NCBI RefSeq assembly: GCF_900099835.1
Contig: NZ_FNKP01000002.1
Location: forward strand, 62,001-126,000
Direction: 5' to 3'
DNA length: 64,000 nt
Origin: Paraburkholderia fungorum
Lineage (GTDB): Bacteria > Pseudomonadota > Gammaproteobacteria > Burkholderiales > Burkholderiaceae
Part shown: one piece after another, positions 35,677 through 44,700 of the stretch
Layout of the letters: each line of letters opens with the position of its first letter
Position numbering within the stretch: the stretch's first letter is position 1
Made by a program: the position numbers and the translations under genes
The notes under the pieces: model-generated
The model's database searches: none
The model's input: only the letters and a program-made list of their open reading frames with translations
Told to the model about the DNA's origin: nothing

Positions 35677-37209
35677 ATGAAGATGAAGAACGATACCAAT
35701 CAACGTGCAGTGCAAACTCCTGCCAACACCTTCCCAACCGAATCGTTCGATGACGCGACCGACGCCGTCACGCGTCTCTCGGCGATCTACGAAGCGAACA
35801 CTTCGTTTTTGCGCGACGCCTTCGCGCGCTATCGCAGGAACGAGTCGTTCGAAAGCCGCGTGCGCGCGTGTTATCCGTTTGTGCGCGTGTGTACCGAGGT
35901 CAACACGCATATCGACTCGCGTCGCTCGTATGGTTTCGTGGCCGGCCCGGGCGAGTTCGAAACAACCGTGACGCGCCCCGATCTGTTCGGCGATTACTAC
36001 CGCGAACAGTTGCGTCTGCTGGCGAAAAACCATCATGTGAAGATCGAAGTGGGCGTGTCGGATCAGCCGATTCCGATTCACTTCGCGTTCGCCGAAGGCA
36101 TTCATCTGGAAGGCGATCTCGACCGCGAGCGTCTGTTCCTGATGCGCGACGTGTTCGACACACCCGACCTCGCGCTGCTCGACGACCGCATTGTGAACGG
36201 CACGTATGAACCGGGGCCGGGCGAGCCGCATCCGCTCGCGCTGTTCACGGCGGCGCGGGTCGATTTCTCGCTGCATCGGCTGAAGCATTACACCGCTACG
36301 TCGCCCACGCATTGCCAGAATTACGTGCTGTACACGAACTACCAGTTCTATATCGACGAGTTCGTCAAACTCGGCCGCACGATGATGGCCCATACCGACG
36401 ACGCCGAATTGCGCGCGTATCGCAGCGAATACACGTCGTTTGTCGAACCGGGCGATGTGGTCACGTACAACGAGAATCTCGGCGAGCAATCGCAGGAAGG
36501 TACGGCGCCGCCGCGTCTGCCGCAAATGCCTGCGTATCACCTGAAGCGCGCGGACGGCAGCGGCATCACGATGGTCAACATCGGCGTGGGACCGTCGAAC
36601 GCGAAGACGATCACCGATCACATCGCCGTGCTGCGTCCGCACGCGTGGATAATGCTCGGCCACTGCGCGGGTCTGCGCAATACGCAGCGTCTCGGCGACT
36701 ACGTGCTCGCACACGGCTACGTGCGTGAAGACCACGTACTCGACGACGATTTGCCGCTGTGGGTGCCGATTCCGGCGCTCGCCGAAGTGCAGGTTGCGCT
36801 GGAGCGTGCGGTCGCGCAGGTTACGCAACTGGACGGCGTCGAGTTGAAGCGCGTGATGCGTACGGGCACGGTCGCGAGTGTCGATAACCGCAACTGGGAG
36901 TTGCGCGATCATCGTGAGCCGGTGCAGCGGCTGTCGCAAAGCCGCGCGGTCGCGCTCGATATGGAAAGCGCGACGATCGCCGCGAACGGCTTCCGTTTCC
37001 GCGTGCCTTACGGCACCTTACTCTGCGTGTCGGATAAGCCTTTGCATGGCGAACTGAAATTGCCTGGCATGGCGGATCAGTTTTATCGCGCGCAGGTCGA
37101 CCAGCATTTGCAGATCGGCGTGAAGGCGATGGAGTTGCTGCGGATGAATGGGCTGCATCGTCTGCATAGCCGGAAGCTGCGGAGTTTCGCGGAAGTGGCG
37201 TTCCAGTAA
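35677..37209 (+). CDS. amn: AMP nucleosidase
   Basis: 510-aa enzyme hydrolysing AMP to adenine and ribose-5-phosphate in purine salvage. The N-terminal regulatory domain covers about residues 20-190. The catalytic nucleoside-phosphorylase-like domain contains GITMVNIGVGPSNAKTITDH, IMLGHCAGLRNTQRLGDYVL and QSRAVALDMESATIAANGFR, where the DMES acid recognises the ribose and base. The ATG follows AGGGGCAC. It is a single gene, convergent with the chromate transporter genes. Confidence 0.95.
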   Translation: MKMKNDTNQRAVQTPANTFPTESFDDATDAVTRLSAIYEANTSFLRDAFARYRRNESFESRVRACYPFVRVCTEVNTHIDSRRSYGFVAGPGEFETTVTRPDLFGDYYREQLRLLAKNHHVKIEVGVSDQPIPIHFAFAEGIHLEGDLDRERLFLMRDVFDTPDLALLDDRIVNGTYEPGPGEPHPLALFTAARVDFSLHRLKHYTATSPTHCQNYVLYTNYQFYIDEFVKLGRTMMAHTDDAELRAYRSEYTSFVEPGDVVTYNENLGEQSQEGTAPPRLPQMPAYHLKRADGSGITMVNIGVGPSNAKTITDHIAVLRPHAWIMLGHCAGLRNTQRLGDYVLAHGYVREDHVLDDDLPLWVPIPALAEVQVALERAVAQVTQLDGVELKRVMRTGTVASVDNRNWELRDHREPVQRLSQSRAVALDMESATIAANGFRFRVPYGTLLCVSDKPLHGELKLPGMADQFYRAQVDQHLQIGVKAMELLRMNGLHRLHSRKLRSFAEVAFQ

Positions 37210-37220
37210 GCGCTGGTCAG

Positions 37221-37260
37221 GTTTGCGGGCGTGCGAAAAAACCCCCGTGCGCCTGCAAAC
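37221..37260. terminator. Hairpin between convergent amn and chromate genes
   Basis: GTTTGCGGGCG (37221-37231) and CGCCTGCAAAC (37250-37260) pair with one mismatch around an A-rich and C-rich loop. It lies 11 bp beyond the amn stop and 10 bp beyond the stop of the opposite gene, so it may serve both. Confidence 0.55.
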
Positions 37261-37270
37261 CGCTTCAACG

Positions 37271-37801
37271 TCATAGCTGCCCGAAACCCGTCAACCCGAT
37301 CAGGCTCCCCGCTGCCAGCAGCCACAACGGATGAATCCGCGTTTTCATCGCCATCACGGCGGTGAACGCGGTGATTGCCCACGCAATCGCCGTCGGGTCC
37401 GACGCGCGGGCGATCAACGCCGCACTCGCCGCGACGATGCCGGCCGTCACCGGCACCAAACCCAGCTGCGCGTAGCGCCGCCACGGACGGTCCTTGAACC
37501 GCTCCCACGCATGCAGCGCGAGAATCGTCACGATCGACGACGGCCCGAACTTCGCGATCGACGTCACCAGCATCCCGGCCCACCCGGCCACATGCCAGCC
37601 GATCAGCGTGACGATCATCAGATTCGGTCCTGGCGCGGCCTGCGCAAGCGCGAACAACGCGCTGAATTCGCTGGCCGGCATCCAGTGATGCACGTCTACG
37701 ACCTGACGTTGCATCTCCGGGAGAATCGTATTGCCGCCGCCGAACGCGAGCAGCGAAAGCTGGCTGAAAATAACCGCAAGCGAAATGAGCGTGTCGTTCA
37801 T
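37271..37801 (-). CDS. Chromate transporter, second half-size subunit
   Basis: 176-aa member of the short-chain ChrA (CHR) family, which exports chromate by coupling to proton movement. It carries the family motif FGGGNTILPEMQRQVVD near residue 20 and the second motif AQAAPGPNLMIVTLIGW near 54. About five membrane helices follow. The start overlaps the stop of the partner gene as ATGA. Short-chain CHR proteins normally act as a pair with opposite topology. Confidence 0.88.
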   Translation of the reverse strand: MNDTLISLAVIFSQLSLLAFGGGNTILPEMQRQVVDVHHWMPASEFSALFALAQAAPGPNLMIVTLIGWHVAGWAGMLVTSIAKFGPSSIVTILALHAWERFKDRPWRRYAQLGLVPVTAGIVAASAALIARASDPTAIAWAITAFTAVMAMKTRIHPLWLLAAGSLIGLTGFGQL

Positions 37802-38367
37802 CGCGCGCTCCTCGATGCGATATAGATGCTGAGCGGTGTCAATACGAGCATGGTGGGCAGAAGCGGTAATCGCAAAACAGCAATCGCGACGAAGCCGAGC
37901 ACGGCGATGAGTGCGGCCATCGGTTTATTGCGCAACGGCAGCACGATTTTGACGGCCATCGAGATGAGCACGCCCGCTGCGGCAGCGGCAAGTCCTGCAA
38001 ACAGATGGCGAATATGCGGATCGTTTTGCGTGCGCTCATAGAGCACGCCCAGTCCGATCACAACGAGCGATGGCCCCGCGATCAGGCCTAACAAACCGGC
38101 CAATGCGCCGGGTACGCCGCGAAAGCGCATGCCCATTGCCACCGACAGATTGATCACGTTGCCGCCCGGCAAAAATTGGCATAAGCCGAGCAGATCGGTG
38201 AAATCGTCGGCGCTCAGCCAGCGGCGCTGTTCGACCAGCGCGCGGCGTGCGAGCGGCAGTGCGCCGCCAAAAGAAATCAACCCGAGCCCGAGAAAGCCGC
38301 CGAAGATTTGCCGTAATGTGGGCGTAGGCGCGAGTGCGGGTTCGGTCGAAGTGAGATCGTGATTCAT
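37798..38367 (-). CDS. Chromate transporter, first half-size subunit
   Basis: 189 aa from ATG at 38367 (MNHDLTSTEPALAPTPTL), with GGAAG upstream; a TTG 7 codons earlier is the alternative. CHR motifs are GLISFGGALPLARRALVEQ (~35-53) and LGLCQFLPGGNVINLSVAMG (~65-84). It forms an operon with the following half-size subunit through a 4-bp overlap. Together they replace the fused long-chain ChrA. No chromate regulator (ChrB/ChrF) is seen nearby. Confidence 0.87.
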   Translation of the reverse strand: MNHDLTSTEPALAPTPTLRQIFGGFLGLGLISFGGALPLARRALVEQRRWLSADDFTDLLGLCQFLPGGNVINLSVAMGMRFRGVPGALAGLLGLIAGPSLVVIGLGVLYERTQNDPHIRHLFAGLAAAAAGVLISMAVKIVLPLRNKPMAALIAVLGFVAIAVLRLPLLPTMLVLTPLSIYIASRSAR

Positions 38368-38518
38368 GTCGCTGAGCTTCCGGTTCAAGCTCAGCAGGTT
38401 AGCGCCGAACGGGCGGCGAGCGGAAGGATTTTTTGCGGGCTGCGCAGCGATTCTGCCTGCCTTGCAAGCCGTAATGCACGGCCGTTTCGTCGCGCCTGTT
38501 CAGTCGATGAAACGAAAA

Positions 38519-38543
38519 CGGGCAGCCAGATTCTGGCTGCCCG
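38519..38543 (-). terminator. Terminator of the LOG-family gene
   Basis: A perfect 11-bp stem, CGGGCAGCCAG and CTGGCTGCCCG, has a 3-nt loop. Read leftward it is followed by TTTTCGTTTC. It lies 80 bp beyond the stop of the gene at 38624. Confidence 0.8.
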
Positions 38544-38623
38544 CTAAAGGTCATGTGCCGCGCTACCGCATACTCACTTCGCGCCTGTTGGACGCAAAGT
38601 AACGCACAGCACCAGCCTCGACA

Positions 38624-39367
38624 TCACAGATAAAACATCCGGTCTTCATCCGATTTCGCCGGATGCGGCTCCGTCTCCTCACGGTCTTCATAAAACTTCA
38701 GCACCGCTTCGAGCACCTGATCCGGATCGTCGATCACCTGCATCAGATCCATGTCGGTCGGATTGATCAGGCCCATCGGCGTGAGCGAATTCTTGAACCA
38801 CGCAAGCAGGCCTTCCCAGAACTCCGCACCGACCAGAATGATCGGAACGTGGCGCGACTTCTTGGTTTGAATCAGCGTGAGCACTTCGGCGAGTTCGTCG
38901 AGCGTGCCGAAGCCGCCCGGCATCACGATGACCGCGTCCGAGTTCTTCACGAACGTGACCTTGCGCGTGAAGAAATGGCGGAAGCGCAGCGAGATGTCCT
39001 GCCACTGATTGCCCGATTGCTCGTGCGGCAGTTCGATATTCAGACCGACCGACGGCGCCTTGCCCGCATGCGCACCCTTGTTGGCCGCTTCCATGATGCC
39101 GGGGCCGCCACCCGAGATAACCGCGAAGCCTGCGTCCGACAACTTGCGCGCGATTTGCGTGGCGAGTTTGTAGTACGGCGAGTTCGGTTTCAGTCGCGCC
39201 GAACCGTAGATGCTGACGGCCGGGCGAATCTCCGAGAGGTACTCGGTCGCCTCGATAAACTCTGCCATAATCGTGAACATCTGCCACGATGCGCGGGCCT
39301 TCTTGGCCGTTGCGCGCTCTTGATCTGCGAGTGATCGCAGGCTCGGAATCACTTTTCTCTTAGTCAT
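38624..39367 (-). CDS. LOG-family (TIGR00730) Rossmann-fold nucleotide 5'-monophosphate phosphoribohydrolase
   Basis: 247 aa. AVISGGGPGIMEAANKGAHA (~81-100) and VIVMPGGFGTLDELAEVLT (~147-165) are the lysine-decarboxylase-like LOG motifs; the GGxGTxxE Glu is catalytic. Family enzymes split cytokinin or other nucleoside monophosphates into base and ribose-5-phosphate. The bacterial substrate is often unclear; the E. coli relative PpnN acts on purine monophosphates. Its ATG is separated from the polA ATG on the other strand by a single base. Confidence 0.9.
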   Translation of the reverse strand: MTKRKVIPSLRSLADQERATAKKARASWQMFTIMAEFIEATEYLSEIRPAVSIYGSARLKPNSPYYKLATQIARKLSDAGFAVISGGGPGIMEAANKGAHAGKAPSVGLNIELPHEQSGNQWQDISLRFRHFFTRKVTFVKNSDAVIVMPGGFGTLDELAEVLTLIQTKKSRHVPIILVGAEFWEGLLAWFKNSLTPMGLINPTDMDLMQVIDDPDQVLEAVLKFYEDREETEPHPAKSDEDRMFYL

Positions 39368-39368
39368 A

Positions 39369-42110
39369 ATGCCTGAAGAACGAAGCCTTGAAGGTAAGAC
39401 CCTGCTATTGGTCGACGGTTCGAGTTATCTGTACCGGGCCTACCATGCGATGCCGGATCTCCGCGGCCCCGATGGTGGTCCAACGGGTGCGCTCTACGGA
39501 ATGATCAACATGCTGCGGCGCATGCGCAAGGAAGTCACAGCAGAGTATAGCGCGTGCGTGTTCGACGCCAAGGGCAAAACATTTCGCGACGACTGGTATC
39601 CCGATTACAAGGCGAATCGTCCGTCGATGCCCGACGATCTGTCGCGTCAGATCGAGCCGATTCACGTGGCCGTGCGCGCGCTCGGCTGGCCGTTGCTGAT
39701 GATCGAAGGCGTCGAAGCCGACGACGTGATCGGTACGCTCAGCACCGAAGCCGAGAAGCGCGGCATGAACGTGATCGTGTCGACTGGGGACAAGGATCTG
39801 GCGCAGCTCGTGTCGGATCATGTCACCCTCATCAATACGATGACGAACGAAAAGCTCGACCGCGCCGGCGTGATCGCCAAATTCGGCGTGCCGCCGGAGC
39901 GCATCATCGACTACCTGTCGCTGATCGGCGATACCGTCGACAACGTGCCGGGCGTCGATAAGTGTGGGCCGAAAACCGCGCTCAAATGGCTCACGCAATT
40001 CGACTCGCTAGATGGCATCGTCGCACACGCGGACGAGATCAAAGGTGCGGTAGGAGACAATTTGCGGCGGGCTCTCGACTTTCTGCCGATGGCGCGCAAA
40101 CTCGTCACCGTCGAGCGCAATTGCAGTTTGACCGACCATATCGTGTCGATTGAGGAAAGCCTGCAAAGCCGGCCCGAATCGCGCGAGGAATTGCGTGACG
40201 TGTTCACGCGGCACGGCTTCAAGACCTGGCTGCGCGAAGTCGAAATCGCCGACGCGGTCGAAGGTCCTGAAACGGATGTGCCGCCCGCATTGTCGGTGGA
40301 TCACGAGAAGCACTACGACACCGTGCAGACGTGGGAGCAATTCGACGCGTGGCTCGAGAAAATCAACGCGGCCGAGCTGACTTCGTTCGACACCGAAACC
40401 ACGTCGCTCGATCCGATGACCGCGCAGATCGTGGGCCTGTCGTTCTCCGTCGAGCCGGGCCGTGCCTGTTACGTGCCGGTTGCGCACCGCGGTCCTGACG
40501 CGCCCGTGCAGCTTCCGCGCGACGAAGTGCTCGCGAAGCTCAAACCGTGGCTCGAAAGCGGCGACCACAAGAAGGTCGGTCAGCATCTGAAATACGACGA
40601 GCAGGTGCTGGCGAATTACGGCATCGAAATGCGCGGTATCGAACACGACACGCTGCTGCAATCGTACGTGCTCGAATCGCATCGCACGCATGACATGGAC
40701 AGCCTCGCGTTGCGCCATCTCGGCATGAAGACGATCAAGTACGAAGAGGTCGCGGGCAAGGGCGCGTCACAAATCGGCTTCGACGAAGTCGCGCTCGAAC
40801 AGGCGGCCGAATACGCAGCGGAAGACGCCGACATCACGTTGCGTCTGCATCTGGCGATGTATCCGCAAGTGGCGGCCGAGAAGGCGCTCGATCACGTGTA
40901 CAAGGCGATCGAGGTGCCGACGTCACGCGTATTGCGCAAGATGGAACGCACCGGCGTGCTGATCGACGCCGAAAAACTGCGCGCGCAAAGCAGCGAAATC
41001 GCCACGCGTCTGATCCAGCTGGAAAGCGAAGCGTACGTGCTGGCCGGCGGCGAATTCAATCTGGGTTCGCCGAAGCAGATCGGACAGATTTTCTTCGAGA
41101 AGCTGGAGTTGCCGGTCGTCAAGAAGACCCCGAGCGGCGCACCGTCCACCGACGAAGAAGTGCTGCAGAAGCTCGCCGAAGACTATCCGCTGCCGAAGAT
41201 CCTGCTCGAACATCGTGGCTTGTCGAAGCTGAAGTCGACCTACACCGACAAGCTGCCGCGCATGGTCAACGCGCAGACCGGACGTGTGCATACGAACTAT
41301 GCGCAAGCCGTTGCGGTCACGGGGCGTCTCGCATCGAACGATCCGAATTTGCAGAACATTCCCGTGCGTACCGGCGAAGGCCGCCGCATTCGTGAGGCGT
41401 TCATTGCACCGCCAGGACATAAGCTGGTGTCCGCCGACTATTCTCAAATCGAATTGCGGATCATGGCGCATATTTCCGGCGACGAATCGTTGCTGCGCTC
41501 GTTCTCGCAAGGCGAGGACATTCACCGTGCAACGGCTGCGGAAATTTTCAGCGTGACGCCGCTCGAAGTGTCGAACGATCAGCGCCGGGTGGCGAAGGTC
41601 ATCAACTTCGGCCTGATCTACGGCATGAGCGCGTTTGGCCTCGCGGCGAATCTCGGCATCACGCGCGACGCGGCGAAGATGTATATCGACCGCTATTTCG
41701 CGCGTTATCCGGGTGTCGCGCGATATATGGAAGAAACGCGTTTGAGCGCGAAGGCGAAGGGCTATGTCGAAACGGTGTTTGGCCGCCGCTTGTGGCTGCC
41801 GGAGATCAACGGCGGTAATGGCCCGCGTCGTCAGGGCGCAGAGCGCGCAGCCATCAACGCGCCGATGCAGGGCACGGCCGCCGATCTGATCAAGCTGTCG
41901 ATGATCGCGGTACAGAAGTGGATCGAAGAATCGAAGATCGGCACGCGCATGATCATGCAGGTGCACGACGAATTGATCCTCGAAGTGCCGGACGCGGAAT
42001 TGTCTGAAGTGCGCAAGCGTCTGCCGGAACTGATGTGCGGTGTCGCCCAGCTGAAAGTGCCGCTGGTCGCCGACGTGGGCGCCGGTCTGAACTGGGAAGA
42101 AGCGCATTGA
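39369..42110 (+). CDS. polA: DNA polymerase I
   Basis: 913-aa repair and Okazaki-fragment polymerase. Residues ~10-300 are the 5'-3' exonuclease (LLLVDGSSYLYRAYHAMPDL). Residues ~315-500 are the 3'-5' exonuclease, with LTSFDTETTSLDPM (DxE motif) and a second Asp in QHLKYDEQVL. The rest is the family-A polymerase, with VSADYSQIELRIMAHISGD (motif A), RRVAKVINFGLIYGMSAFGL (motif B) and IMQVHDELILEV (motif C). All catalytic residues are present. The ATG lies one base from the divergent LOG gene, so its promoter must sit inside that gene. Confidence 0.97.
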   Translation: MPEERSLEGKTLLLVDGSSYLYRAYHAMPDLRGPDGGPTGALYGMINMLRRMRKEVTAEYSACVFDAKGKTFRDDWYPDYKANRPSMPDDLSRQIEPIHVAVRALGWPLLMIEGVEADDVIGTLSTEAEKRGMNVIVSTGDKDLAQLVSDHVTLINTMTNEKLDRAGVIAKFGVPPERIIDYLSLIGDTVDNVPGVDKCGPKTALKWLTQFDSLDGIVAHADEIKGAVGDNLRRALDFLPMARKLVTVERNCSLTDHIVSIEESLQSRPESREELRDVFTRHGFKTWLREVEIADAVEGPETDVPPALSVDHEKHYDTVQTWEQFDAWLEKINAAELTSFDTETTSLDPMTAQIVGLSFSVEPGRACYVPVAHRGPDAPVQLPRDEVLAKLKPWLESGDHKKVGQHLKYDEQVLANYGIEMRGIEHDTLLQSYVLESHRTHDMDSLALRHLGMKTIKYEEVAGKGASQIGFDEVALEQAAEYAAEDADITLRLHLAMYPQVAAEKALDHVYKAIEVPTSRVLRKMERTGVLIDAEKLRAQSSEIATRLIQLESEAYVLAGGEFNLGSPKQIGQIFFEKLELPVVKKTPSGAPSTDEEVLQKLAEDYPLPKILLEHRGLSKLKSTYTDKLPRMVNAQTGRVHTNYAQAVAVTGRLASNDPNLQNIPVRTGEGRRIREAFIAPPGHKLVSADYSQIELRIMAHISGDESLLRSFSQGEDIHRATAAEIFSVTPLEVSNDQRRVAKVINFGLIYGMSAFGLAANLGITRDAAKMYIDRYFARYPGVARYMEETRLSAKAKGYVETVFGRRLWLPEINGGNGPRRQGAERAAINAPMQGTAADLIKLSMIAVQKWIEESKIGTRMIMQVHDELILEVPDAELSEVRKRLPELMCGVAQLKVPLVADVGAGLNWEEAH

Positions 42111-42266
42111 TGCGCAGGTAGCCACACGCGATAACGTCGTGCGCATGTCACACATGTGCACTGACGGCTTGTGACAACCCGTGCTGCTCGCGGACAATCG
42201 CTGGAAGGCGGCGCGCCCAGGCGCGTCGTCACGACGGATAATTCATCGGCAAACACGGAGAGTGCA

Positions 42267-43619
42267 ATGCATCGATTTATCGTCGTTGGCGGGGGAGCAG
42301 GGGGGCTGGAACTGGCCACGCGTCTTGGCGACCGCTATGGCTCCGGCAAGAAGCGCGGCGAGCGCGCGCTGGTCACGCTGGTCGACCGCAATCCCACGCA
42401 CATCTGGAAACCGCTGCTGCATGAAGTCGCAGCCGGCAGCATGGACCCGTTCACGCAGGAACTCGAATATGCCGCGCAAGCCCGCTGGCACGGCTTTGAG
42501 TTTCAACAGGGCGATCTGACCGGGCTCGATCGAACGAACAAGCGTCTCACACTGGGTATCGTGCTCGACGACGATGGCGCCGAACTGCTCCCCGAACGCG
42601 TACTCGAATACGACACGCTGGTGATTGCGATTGGCAGCACCACGGCGTTCTTCGGCGTGAAAGGCGCACCCGAGTTCTCCCTCGCACTCGATACAGTCGG
42701 CCAGGCCGAGCGCTTCCGCAAACGCCTGATCGCAGCATGCATGCGCGCCGAGCATCAGGTGCATGAGCCGGTCGAATCGCGACCGGGGCCGGGCACGTCG
42801 ACCGCCAGTGAGCCGCGCATTCAGGTCGCGATTGTCGGCGGCGGGGCGACGGGTGTCGAACTGTCGGCGGAATTGCGCAACACCGCGCAGGTGCTGTCCG
42901 CGTATGGGTTGCACAAGCTTGATCCGCGGCACGATGTGGGCATCGTGCTGATCGAGGCGGGGCCGCGCATCTTGCCGGCGTTGCAGGAACGCGTTTCCAC
43001 CGCCACCGCCGAACTGCTCACCAAACTCGGCGTGAAGCTGATGATTGGCGAGACGGTGGCGGAAGTCGCGCCGGGCATTATCCGCACGGCAAGCGGCCAT
43101 ACGGTGCGCGCCGATCTGACCGTGTGGGCGGCGGGCATCAAGGCGCCGCCGATTCTCAGTCAGCTCGACGGCCTGCCGGTCAACCGGCTCGGTCAACTCG
43201 TCGTGCGCCGCACACTGCAAACCGAAATCGACGACGACATTTTCGCGCTCGGCGATTGCGCCGCCTGCCCGTGGCCCGGCAACGAGCGCAACGTGCCGCC
43301 GCGCGCGCAGGCCGCGCATCAGCAGGCCAGTTTCCTGATGAAAGCACTGGCGGCGCGGCTCGGCAACCAGCCGCTGCCGGAATTCACCTATCGCGACTTC
43401 GGCTCGCTGGTGTCGCTCGGGCATTTCAGCGCGGTCGGCAATCTGATGGGCGGGGTGATCGGCGGAAATATGCTGATCGAGGGGCTGTTCGCGCGCTTTA
43501 TGTATATGTCGCTGTACCGGCTGCACATTGCGGCGCTGCACGGCTATGCGCGGATGGTGCTCGATACCTTCGCGCACTGGCTGCGCCGCTCCACGCTGCC
43601 GCGCGTCAAGCTGCACTGA
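42267..43619 (+). CDS. ndh: Type II NADH:quinone oxidoreductase (NDH-2-like flavoprotein)
   Basis: 450 aa from ATG at 42267, preceded by GGAGAG (MHRFIVVGGGAGGLELATRL). It holds two Rossmann motifs, VVGGGAGG for FAD and AIVGGGATGVELSAEL near residue 190 for NADH. IFALGDCAACPWP near 325 is the C-terminal FAD-binding ATG-like motif. The C-terminal helices (GLFARFMYMSLYRLHIAALH) anchor such enzymes to the membrane face. It would pass electrons from NADH to quinone without proton pumping. It stands alone after polA. Confidence 0.9.
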   Translation: MHRFIVVGGGAGGLELATRLGDRYGSGKKRGERALVTLVDRNPTHIWKPLLHEVAAGSMDPFTQELEYAAQARWHGFEFQQGDLTGLDRTNKRLTLGIVLDDDGAELLPERVLEYDTLVIAIGSTTAFFGVKGAPEFSLALDTVGQAERFRKRLIAACMRAEHQVHEPVESRPGPGTSTASEPRIQVAIVGGGATGVELSAELRNTAQVLSAYGLHKLDPRHDVGIVLIEAGPRILPALQERVSTATAELLTKLGVKLMIGETVAEVAPGIIRTASGHTVRADLTVWAAGIKAPPILSQLDGLPVNRLGQLVVRRTLQTEIDDDIFALGDCAACPWPGNERNVPPRAQAAHQQASFLMKALAARLGNQPLPEFTYRDFGSLVSLGHFSAVGNLMGGVIGGNMLIEGLFARFMYMSLYRLHIAALHGYARMVLDTFAHWLRRSTLPRVKLH

Positions 43620-43640
43620 GCGCTCGCGGACGGTTGCTTC

Positions 43641-43675
43641 TGCAACAGGATGCGCGTCCGGCGTATCCTGTTGCA
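43641..43675 (+). terminator. Hairpin between ndh and the dienelactone hydrolase gene
   Basis: TGCAACAGGAT (43641-43651) and ATCCTGTTGCA (43665-43675) are perfect complements with a 13-nt loop, 21 bp after the ndh stop. No long T-run follows (TCAAATAATC). It could terminate ndh or be a leader element of the next gene. Confidence 0.55.
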
Positions 43676-43701
43676 TCAAATAATCTATCTAGGAGCGCTG
43701 G

Positions 43702-44571
43702 ATGCTGAAACCCGAAATCGATAGCCTGGTTCCACACGTCCCATTCAACCGCCGTACCTTCATCAAGGCCGCGCTCGGCACTGGTTTTGCGGCAGCGGTG
43801 CTGCCGGTGTCGGCGCAAACCATCCATACCGATAGCGACGGCCTCGAAGCCGGCGAAATCGCCGTGCATTCGGGCGGCACGCTGGTGCCCGCCTATCGCG
43901 CGCAACCGAAGGGCAAGACGCACTTGCCGGTGATCATCGTCGTGCATGAGATTTTCGGCGTGCACGAACATATCGCCGATGTGTGCCGCCGCTTCGCCAA
44001 GCAGGGTTATCTGGCGATTGCGCCGAATCTGTACGAGCGCGAGGGCGATCCGACCGTCTACACAAGCATGCAGCAGCTCAACGAACAACTGGTCAGCAAG
44101 GTGCCGGACGAGCAGGTGCTGGCCGACCTCGACGCAACGGTCGCCTGGGCCGGCGAGAACGGCGGCGATCTGAACCGGCTCGGCGTGAATGGCTTCTGCT
44201 GGGGCGGGCGGATCGCGTGGCTGTACGCCGAGCACAACCCGCGTCTGAAGGCGGGCGTGGCGTGGTACGGGCGTGTCACGGGACAGAAAACCGCCAACAC
44301 CCCCGCCAATCCGCTCGACGAAGTGGCGCAGTTGCACGCGCCGGTTCTCGGTCTGTATGGGCGGCAGGATCAAAGCATCCCGCAAGACACGCTCGAGCAG
44401 ATGAAGCAGGCGATCGCGCAAGGTCCGGAGGCGGGGCGCGGCTCGCAGTTCGTCGTGTACGACGACGCGGGCCACGCGTTTTTCGCGGATTATCGGCCGA
44501 GCTACAAGAAGGCCGATGCCGAGGATGGCTGGCGTCGGGCGCTGGTGTGGTTCAAGCAGCACGGCGTGTGA
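43702..44571 (+). CDS. Dienelactone hydrolase family protein, Tat-exported
   Basis: 289 aa. The N terminus has a twin-arginine signal, NRRTFIKAALGTGFAAAVLP at residues 16-35, then VSAQT. The alpha/beta-hydrolase has VIIVVHEIFGVHEHI (oxyanion region and Glu), the nucleophile Cys in VNGFCWGGRIAWL (~173) and GHAFFAD (His). Family members open dienelactones, but exported versions often have unknown ester or lactone substrates. AGGAG precedes the ATG. A strong bidirectional terminator follows. Confidence 0.9.
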   Translation: MLKPEIDSLVPHVPFNRRTFIKAALGTGFAAAVLPVSAQTIHTDSDGLEAGEIAVHSGGTLVPAYRAQPKGKTHLPVIIVVHEIFGVHEHIADVCRRFAKQGYLAIAPNLYEREGDPTVYTSMQQLNEQLVSKVPDEQVLADLDATVAWAGENGGDLNRLGVNGFCWGGRIAWLYAEHNPRLKAGVAWYGRVTGQKTANTPANPLDEVAQLHAPVLGLYGRQDQSIPQDTLEQMKQAIAQGPEAGRGSQFVVYDDAGHAFFADYRPSYKKADAEDGWRRALVWFKQHGV

Positions 44572-44636
44572 GTTGATGCGGGGCGCGGCTGGACACGCGC
44601 TGCAATAGCCGGCGCCCTTTGCTTGAGATAAAAAAA

Positions 44637-44670
44637 GGCCGTTGCCGCATGTCCGCGGCAACGGCCTTTT
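44637..44670. terminator. Bidirectional intrinsic terminator
   Basis: A perfect 12-bp stem with arms GGCCGTTGCCGC (44637-44648) and GCGGCAACGGCC (44655-44666) is flanked by AAAAAA on the left and TTTT on the right. It lies between the convergent dienelactone hydrolase and sulfurtransferase genes and can serve both strands. Confidence 0.92.
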
Positions 44671-44700
44671 GATTTTCCTTCGACTTACAGCTGCCCGCGC

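Noticed and set aside
35512..36939. 475-codon minus-strand frame opposite amn
   Set aside because: Shadow of AMP nucleosidase. Low-complexity translation rich in Arg, His and Val.
42243..43679. 478-codon minus-strand frame opposite ndh
   Set aside because: Shadow of the NDH-2-like gene. No domain signal.
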